From assembly GCF_001570725.1 (NCBI RefSeq), contig NZ_BCNV01000001.1, forward strand, positions 3,658,001 to 3,722,000: a DNA stretch of 64,000 nucleotides, given 5' to 3'. How positions within the stretch are numbered: position 1 is the first letter of the stretch; each line of letters begins with the position of its first letter. Both the position numbers and the translations under genes were made by a program. Below are positions 59,314 through 64,000 of this stretch, one piece after another. The notes under the pieces are model-generated. The model was not told the origin of the DNA. It did not search any database and was given only the letters and a program-made list of their open reading frames with translations. Source of the stretch: Paenibacillus amylolyticus (GTDB lineage Bacteria; Bacillota; Bacilli; Paenibacillales; Paenibacillaceae).

Positions 59314-60528
59314 ATGAGTACTTCAACACACAGCCATTCACCTCAGCATCTATGGGGAAGATCATTCCTATTTATCATGTTAGCCAACGCATTATTGTTT
59401 ATGGCCTTTGAAATGCTGCTTCCCACCCTGCCCCTATTCGTCTCAAGTTTGGGTGGAGAAGCTTCCCAGATTGGGCTTGTTACCGGCATATTTATGTTTT
59501 CTGCCATCTTGATTCGTCCCTTCACATCTGTATTAGCAGCTCGAATAGATAAAAAATATCTGTTGATTATCGGTATAACCATCTGTGCAGTAATGACTGG
59601 CGCATACTACCTGTCGTCAGGTATTTGGATGATTCTCGTGTTCCGGGTAATCCATGGATTTGGATTTGGTTTAGCGACGACATTTTTTGCAACGATGGCT
59701 ACGGAAAATATACCCAGAGATCGCCGAGGAGAAGGCATGGGTTATTTCGGGGTAGGGGAAACCGTCGCCATATCCATCGGTCCACTGATCGGAACAAGCC
59801 TGCTGTTTAAGTACGACTATCAGAGTTTGTTTATGGGAGGTATGTGCATTTTGCTGTTGGCTCTCCTGATGGCCGTGTTTGTTTCCAGAAAGCCTAGACC
59901 GTTATCTGGTAGCGTAAGCTCTGAACTTCCTGCTGCGACCGTCAAGTTGATCGAAAAGAAAGTACTGTTCCCTTCGTTGCTCATTATGCTGGTTGGCATT
60001 GCAGCCGGGTCGATCATGTCCTTTGTGGCTTTATTTGCTGCCGAGAGAGGATTCAACAATGTCGCCTGGTTTTTCTTTATCGTCGCTATCGCCAGCTTCG
60101 CCGTCCGACTCTTTTCCGGAAAAATGTTTGATCGATTGGGACCAGGCTCCGTGTTATTACCTTCTGCGGTGTTTGCAATTGCAGGACTACTGGTTCTGAC
60201 GATCGCCCAGAATGAGCTGCAATTCCTGATCGCTGGTGCGTTATACGGCTTTGGTTTTGGTGCCATATTCCCGGCTATTCAGACCTGGTGTGTGAATCTT
60301 GTAGAAGAACATGAGCATGAAAATGCGATGGCTTCCTTCTTTAATTTTTTTGACCTCGGGATTGGTGGTGGCTCGTTGATCTTGGGTGTGGTAGCTTCTG
60401 CATTTTCCTATACGGTGGTGTATGCTATCTCTATAGGCATTTTTGTGGTATATATCTTGTTATATTTGGTATACTCCCAAAAACAGCAGAGGTATACAGC
60501 TCGCCAACTGGAGGTAGACATTGAGTAA
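59314..60528 (+). CDS. MFS transporter (12-TM), probable efflux pump under TetR control
   Basis: 404 residues with about 12 membrane segments. TM1 region FLFIMLANALLFMAFEMLLP, motif A region near ARIDKKYLL, RVIHGFGFGLATTF, and the RDRRGEGMGYFGVGETVAISIGP antiporter-like stretch (motif region about 145-170, short quotes RRGEGMGYFG and SIGPLIG). It probably exports a toxic compound. Start ATG after ACGGAGG. Its stop overlaps the start of the TetR gene by 8 nt, so the two are translated together, a repressor-pump operon. Confidence 0.87.
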   Translation: MSTSTHSHSPQHLWGRSFLFIMLANALLFMAFEMLLPTLPLFVSSLGGEASQIGLVTGIFMFSAILIRPFTSVLAARIDKKYLLIIGITICAVMTGAYYLSSGIWMILVFRVIHGFGFGLATTFFATMATENIPRDRRGEGMGYFGVGETVAISIGPLIGTSLLFKYDYQSLFMGGMCILLLALLMAVFVSRKPRPLSGSVSSELPAATVKLIEKKVLFPSLLIMLVGIAAGSIMSFVALFAAERGFNNVAWFFFIVAIASFAVRLFSGKMFDRLGPGSVLLPSAVFAIAGLLVLTIAQNELQFLIAGALYGFGFGAIFPAIQTWCVNLVEEHEHENAMASFFNFFDLGIGGGSLILGVVASAFSYTVVYAISIGIFVVYILLYLVYSQKQQRYTARQLEVDIE

Positions 60529-61084
60529 AAAACGAATCAAAGAAATTGCCATTCAACATTTTAATCGTCTGGGTTACGAGGGGACCAAGATGGCGCAGAT
60601 TGCCGAAGAGGCAGGCATTCGCAAGCAATCTCTGGCTTATCATTATTCATCCAAAAAAGCGTTATTGCTGGAGTTATATGAGGAAGTTGTTCAGGAGGAA
60701 CAACAGTTTGTACGCCAATTCTTCAGCGAGTCTGCTACCCAAACTCTGGATCAGCAGCTATATGCCTTTTTGCATGAACACAAAAATCGCTTTCTGACTC
60801 ACCCGAACGTTGCTTTTATGTATATCCTGTCCTTTATCACACCGCTGGAAGTGCATGATTTTGTGCTGGCCCAGTATCGAACGTACCTCGGGACACTGAA
60901 GGAAGAGCTGGCAGCCGTATTTACCAGAAATTCCGATATACGCCTGAGTCCGGAAGAAGCCACCGTAGCCTTTGTCACCGTGATGGATGGATTGGATGTA
61001 CAGCTCGTGTATGAGACACGGCAATCCTATGAACAAGCTTTGGCGATCACCTGGAATGTCTTCTGGTCAGGCATCCAGCGCTAA
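60521..61084 (+). CDS. TetR-family repressor, second gene of the MFS operon
   Basis: 187 residues. HTH at about 5-48: RIKEIAIQHFNRLGYEGTKM then IAEEAGIRKQSLAYHYSSKK. The C-terminal ligand domain has no further motif. TTG start overlapping the end of the pump gene, with GGAGG 6 nt upstream. It likely represses the operon through the palindrome at 59246 and is released by the pump substrate. Confidence 0.86.
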   Translation: MSKKRIKEIAIQHFNRLGYEGTKMAQIAEEAGIRKQSLAYHYSSKKALLLELYEEVVQEEQQFVRQFFSESATQTLDQQLYAFLHEHKNRFLTHPNVAFMYILSFITPLEVHDFVLAQYRTYLGTLKEELAAVFTRNSDIRLSPEEATVAFVTVMDGLDVQLVYETRQSYEQALAITWNVFWSGIQR

Positions 61085-61112
61085 CGAATCATTGATTACA
61101 ATGAGACTATAC

Positions 61113-61170
61113 AAATAGGAGGGGCGCCCCATCAGTCATGTTGATGACTTTTGGGACAGCCCCTCTATTT
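61113..61170 (+). terminator. Terminator of the MFS-TetR operon
   Basis: Outer stem AAATAGgAGGGGC / GCCCCTCTATTT with an inner hairpin (ATCAGTCAT / TGATGACT), T-rich TTTCTTTATTTC after; it may also serve the leftward DUF1593 gene (stop at 61173). Confidence 0.7.
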
Positions 61171-61172
61171 CT

Positions 61173-62807
61173 TTATTTCACGGTTATGATCACACGTTGA
61201 TAATGCTTCAACTGATGCTCTCCATCATCTTGTACTTCGGCAACGATATGAATGGTATCACCTGATTTGGCATCGTCAGGAACGGTGAATGTCACCGCTT
61301 CGGTGTCACTGCCCTGCAATTTTATCGTATCCACCTGCTCATCCTTGGCAAGTTCACGATGTAATCCAAGTTGCAGATCACCCGCCATTTCAGGCTGAAC
61401 TTTGTTAGGTGTTACTTTGGAATCCTCATAAGTGTCCGCTTCGAAATATCTCCACCACGTATACGTCAGTTGATCTCCATCCGGGTCAGTGCCCTCCGCG
61501 TGAAGAGTAACTTCCTCCCCAGGACTAACACTCAGATCCAGCCCTTCCTTAATCGTTAATGACGGATTATGGTTGGCACCTTCGTAAGTGTCTGCAACTG
61601 CCCAGTCTGCACGTGCTGCAAAATCATCCTGCACATCGTCAAACCATCTCATCAGAGAGTATTCGGCTTCATAGCGTTTGGTGTAGGGATCGTAATCAAG
61701 CACATTGTTTCTAAACAGCTTGTCGTTCACGACGCCAAAGCGTCCACCCCAACCGCCGTAGGAAGGGTCTTCCATACTGCGCAGCCCATTATCGATCAGA
61801 TAGAAGAAGGATGGAGAATCTCCCTCAGATATAAAATCGTACTTGTCATATTGCGGATTGTTCTTGAGATATTCAGCACTTCCGCGCTGTTCTTCGGCCA
61901 GTTCGCCTTCGATCATCTTGCCGTCACCCATCGACGCATACATATCCATCAGCTTGCCATGTCCGTCCAGAATGTTCTTGACCATCCAGTCGCCATGAAG
62001 CTTACTGTTCACTTCTTCGGCATGCATCTTCCATGCATAGGCAAAATGCCAGAAGTTCGATTGGTCATTGAGAATGCGGATATCCGGCCAATTCTTCGCA
62101 ATGTATTCGTTGTAGCTATCATCCTGATCGAGAATGATGTAGAGGACCAGTTTGTCGCTGACTTTTTTGCGAATCGTATCCCACTCCGCCGTGTCTTTAT
62201 ACTGTTCCTCAATCGATTTCAGCGCTCGGGCTGTGGTATTGGTACCACCCCATGTCTGAACAATCAGATCTCGGGAATCATCGTCGAGGAAAAGAGTTTC
62301 GAGGAATTCGGAACCTTCGGTTTCCTTCTCCATCTCCCCTTTATCGGAAATATTACCGATCTTGGTCATCGCTCGAAGCTGTTCCGGCTCCGGATAGCCC
62401 TCCGCATGTTTGGACAAGTTCGGATAGATCTCGCCATAGGCATCGATCATGTCGTACACCCACTGTGTGCCTGTCCAGCGGAATGGTTTGATCCCCGCTT
62501 CCTCGTCTCCAGCATAATGATACACGGAGCTGGTCAGGACAATGCCGGCGAGATCCATCTCATTCGAATACAGGAGGAAACGAATGACCGAGTTCATATC
62601 ATCCACTTCACCGTCGGTTGTAATCACCGTTCTGCCTTTGGCAGCTTGGTTGTTTGCAGGTTCCTGGGTTTCATTTTCCGTCTGCTCTGTTGCCTGATTC
62701 GGTGTGTCACTCGCGGTTTGCGGTGCTTTGGATGCGCATCCACTAATCACCAGAATGATACTGAGACAACCTGCGGCAAAACCGTTTAACCATTTTCTCT
62801 TGTTCAT
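61173..62807 (-). CDS. DUF1593 (nucleoside-hydrolase-like) lipoprotein, controlled by an antitermination leader
   Basis: 544 residues: signal peptide, lipobox ISGC|ASK at 22-25, Gln/Asn/Thr linker, a nucleoside-hydrolase-like DUF1593 domain (about 62-400) beginning VITTDGEVDDMNSVIRF, where TDGEVDD parallels the DTDxGxDD calcium/ribose site. A C-terminal DUF1593-associated Ig-like domain (about 420-540, VSPGEEVTLHAEGTDPDGDQ) follows. Such proteins are linked to plant-polysaccharide use, but the reaction is not established. RBS AAAGGGG before ATG. The 180-nt leader has promoter, RAT element and terminator (separate entries), so expression depends on an antiterminator protein of the BglG family, not encoded in the window. 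Confidence 0.82.
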   Translation of the reverse strand: MNKRKWLNGFAAGCLSIILVISGCASKAPQTASDTPNQATEQTENETQEPANNQAAKGRTVITTDGEVDDMNSVIRFLLYSNEMDLAGIVLTSSVYHYAGDEEAGIKPFRWTGTQWVYDMIDAYGEIYPNLSKHAEGYPEPEQLRAMTKIGNISDKGEMEKETEGSEFLETLFLDDDSRDLIVQTWGGTNTTARALKSIEEQYKDTAEWDTIRKKVSDKLVLYIILDQDDSYNEYIAKNWPDIRILNDQSNFWHFAYAWKMHAEEVNSKLHGDWMVKNILDGHGKLMDMYASMGDGKMIEGELAEEQRGSAEYLKNNPQYDKYDFISEGDSPSFFYLIDNGLRSMEDPSYGGWGGRFGVVNDKLFRNNVLDYDPYTKRYEAEYSLMRWFDDVQDDFAARADWAVADTYEGANHNPSLTIKEGLDLSVSPGEEVTLHAEGTDPDGDQLTYTWWRYFEADTYEDSKVTPNKVQPEMAGDLQLGLHRELAKDEQVDTIKLQGSDTEAVTFTVPDDAKSGDTIHIVAEVQDDGEHQLKHYQRVIITVK

Positions 62808-62900
62808 AATGCACCCCTTTCTTGTGTACAGCGTGATGTTAGTGTCGGGATAAGTACGTCCTCTGTTTTTCTATCCTTAATATGGACCGTAGAATGCAAA

Positions 62901-62957
62901 AAAACCCGAACAACAATATGAATGGCACAAAGTCCACGCATAGTGTGTTCAGGTTTT
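62901..62957 (-). terminator. Attenuator terminator in the DUF1593 leader
   Basis: Stem AAAACCTGAACA / TGTTCGGGTTTT (minus strand; one mismatch) with a 33-nt loop, followed by TTTTTGC on the minus strand. It is located between promoter and coding start, and its 5' arm overlaps the last bases of the RAT element. Confidence 0.85.
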
Positions 62958-62981
62958 GCCTGCCCGAAGCAGTAACAATCC
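62951..62981 (-). promoter_or_regulatory. BglG/LicT-type ribonucleic antiterminator (RAT)
   Basis: On the minus strand this 31-base stretch begins GGATTGTTACTGC, has loop TTCG, and ends GGCAGGCAAAACCT. That is the RAT consensus bound by LicT/SacT/SacY antiterminators upstream of beta-glucoside and sucrose genes. Its 3' end is used by the terminator stem at 62901-62957, so RAT formation and termination exclude each other. Confidence 0.88.
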
Positions 62982-62994
62982 TTATTTGAATGAA

Positions 62995-63023
62995 ATTATA
63001 TCATGTTCACAAATGAATGTAAA
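62995..63023 (-). promoter_or_regulatory. Sigma-A promoter of the DUF1593 leader
   Basis: Minus strand: TTTACA (63018-63023), exactly 17 nt, TATAAT (62995-63000). A transcript would start near 62988, a few bases before the RAT. Confidence 0.82.
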
Positions 63024-63031
63024 CGTATTCA
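63018..63031. promoter_or_regulatory. cre-like site overlapping the -35 box
   Basis: TGTAAACGTATTCA fits the catabolite-responsive element TGWNANCGNTNWCA with one mismatch and overlaps the -35 of the leftward promoter, where CcpA would repress it. Confidence 0.5.
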
Positions 63032-63062
63032 AACGTTTTTTTCGAATTTATCTTTGATATAG

Positions 63063-63068
63063 TATAAT
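63063..63068 (+). promoter_or_regulatory. -10 box for the 63136 gene
   Basis: TATAAT with the preceding GATATAG context, 67 nt before the ATG; the -35 (TTTCGA region at about 63040) is weak. Confidence 0.5.
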
Positions 63069-63135
63069 GCATATAGCCAAGAATCAACTGGATCGGCGTA
63101 GAACTAAACCAATTTTCCAGGAGGAATTAGACACC

Positions 63136-63786
63136 ATGCAGCAACTGGATGCGGCCTTGAGCCGTTTTGTGGAACAGCAGGATTTATATAATGAAGCTTA
63201 TGGACTTTTCCAAAATCATGATCTGCGTCCTCGCGAACAACTTCACCAACCGGAAGTGGACACACGAATACCTCTTTCTCCAGAGCTTCAGTATCTGTAC
63301 AGTCATTATGAAATGATGGATGCGGATGCGGAAGGTACACTCAAAATGAAAAATGCCGCCGTCGAGATCGGTGATGCAGCGCTGATCTCCTTTGTTGCAC
63401 CTGAACATCTGCATCGTCAGCAACGAGGTTACCGCTGGATTGGCATGAATGAACCCTATGAAGAATCCTCCACTTGGCCAAAAAATCACGTCGTCATCGC
63501 AAATGTGAACGATGATCCGATCATTGTAGATGTGGAAGGACCCAACTCTCCCGTATATGCCGCTTTTACAGGCGGAGAACCCAATCGTGTCGCTGATTCG
63601 CTGTCTGATTTTTTCAGTGCACTCGCTATCCTGATCGAAGCGGCACGGAGCTATGCCGGGGAAGTGAAAGATGAAGAAACCTATGAAACCAAGCCCGAGT
63701 ATCTGGAGCATGTGGAACCTTTATTGCAAGATCTGTTGGGAGAAGAGTATACCGCTCATCTTTTCGAGTATCTTTCCTTTTGTTAA
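63136..63786 (+). CDS. SMI1/KNR4 (SUKH)-like protein
   Basis: 216 residues, acidic, no signal. The 'LSPELQYLYSHYE ... VIANVNDDPIIVDVEG ... VADSLSDFFSALAILIEA' pattern (about 55-200) is that of SUKH proteins, which include toxin immunity proteins and general interaction modules. A toxin gene is not visible. The ATG with AGGAGGA is preferred over an in-frame upstream ATG at 63067 that overlaps the promoter -10. Confidence 0.7.
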   Translation: MQQLDAALSRFVEQQDLYNEAYGLFQNHDLRPREQLHQPEVDTRIPLSPELQYLYSHYEMMDADAEGTLKMKNAAVEIGDAALISFVAPEHLHRQQRGYRWIGMNEPYEESSTWPKNHVVIANVNDDPIIVDVEGPNSPVYAAFTGGEPNRVADSLSDFFSALAILIEAARSYAGEVKDEETYETKPEYLEHVEPLLQDLLGEEYTAHLFEYLSFC

Positions 63787-63820
63787 AACAGTAAATTGAA
63801 GGAATTGGAGGGTCGCCCAT

Positions 63821-64000
63821 ATGATCTATGTGGCTTTGCTACGAGGTATTAATGTAGGCGGGAACAATAAAATTAATATGAAGCAGCTGAAAGAAACGTT
63901 TGAACAAGCAGGCATGCTGGATGTCGTGACCTATATCAATTCTGGCAATATTATTTTTGCCGATCATCAGGAACGTGCCGATGGGAATGCGGAGATATCG
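63821..64000 (+). CDS. DUF1697 family protein, 3' end cut by the window
   Basis: The first 60 residues begin MIYVALLRGINVGGNNKIN and continue MKQLKETFEQAG, then VVTYINSGNIIF, the characteristic opening of DUF1697. GGAGGG is 8 nt before the ATG and the preceding gene stops 35 nt upstream, so the two may be one operon. Function unknown. Confidence 0.85.
   Translation, partial: MIYVALLRGINVGGNNKINMKQLKETFEQAGMLDVVTYINSGNIIFADHQERADGNAEIS

Noticed and set aside
61569-62789. A 406-codon open frame on the plus strand opposite the DUF1593 gene.
   Set aside because: It lacks any family motif or RBS and is the antisense of a well-supported lipoprotein gene; such long shadows follow from codon bias.

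Overview
The window comes from a Gram-positive, spore-forming member of the Bacillota, most likely Paenibacillus. This is inferred from the gene content: a BclB-type exosporium protein, YkyA, an RsbQ homologue, many AraC regulators fused to siderophore-binding domains, Fur boxes of the Bacillus type, strong GGAGG ribosome binding sites and frequent TTG/GTG starts. No rRNA, tRNA, CRISPR array or insertion sequence was recognised.

Layout. 1-5.2 kb: end of mtlD, two lipoproteins, a polysaccharide deacetylase and an EamA permease. 5.3-10.3 kb: a sulfurtransferase gene followed by two partial copies of itself (one 5'-truncated, one a decayed 3' remnant), with AT-rich reverse-strand genes for a beta-propeller protein and an acetamidase/formamidase between the copies. 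10.3-12 kb: an immunity-like protein and an amino-acid-oxidase-like flavoprotein. 12-17 kb, 23-25 kb and 31.7-44.7 kb: siderophore-iron genes. 17-31.5 kb, around the 23-25 kb piece: exosporium/collagen-like proteins, a PEBP/LysR pair, a DapA-family/AraC pair, two chemoreceptors and an aminotransferase. 45-64 kb: a PTS permease without its EIIB cysteine, a tocopherol-cyclase-family protein, Hcp, a calcium ATPase, two MFS pumps, an RsbQ/PAS-GGDEF pair, a DUF1593 lipoprotein behind an antitermination leader, and a SUKH-like protein.

The main theme is iron. Five AraC-type regulators carry a C-terminal siderophore-binding domain (starts at 13678, 15120, 25117, 39292 and 44729), and four stand-alone binding lipoproteins lie among them (ends at 13792, 33813, 40463 and 41985). 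One double permease is present (31768-33816), with no ATPase gene, so a shared FhuC/YusV-like ATPase encoded elsewhere is presumably used. A ferredoxin-NADP-reductase-like flavoprotein is translationally coupled to one binding protein and could release iron from the siderophore. Nine sites resembling Fur boxes mark these units.

Three observations stand out. (1) In two paralogous regulators (15120-17081 and 23165-25117) the AraC part continues in frame through a near-perfect Fur box, a ribosome binding site and a complete lipoprotein signal peptide into the binding protein, giving either a membrane-spanning AraC-siderophore receptor or two products from one frame. (2) The leader of the DUF1593 gene carries a BglG/LicT-type ribonucleic antiterminator overlapping a terminator, downstream of a good promoter with a cre-like site. 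(3) An RsbQ homologue with the exact S96/D219/H247 triad precedes a PAS-GGDEF protein in an operon, suggesting that the RsbQ-PAS input drives cyclic-di-GMP synthesis.
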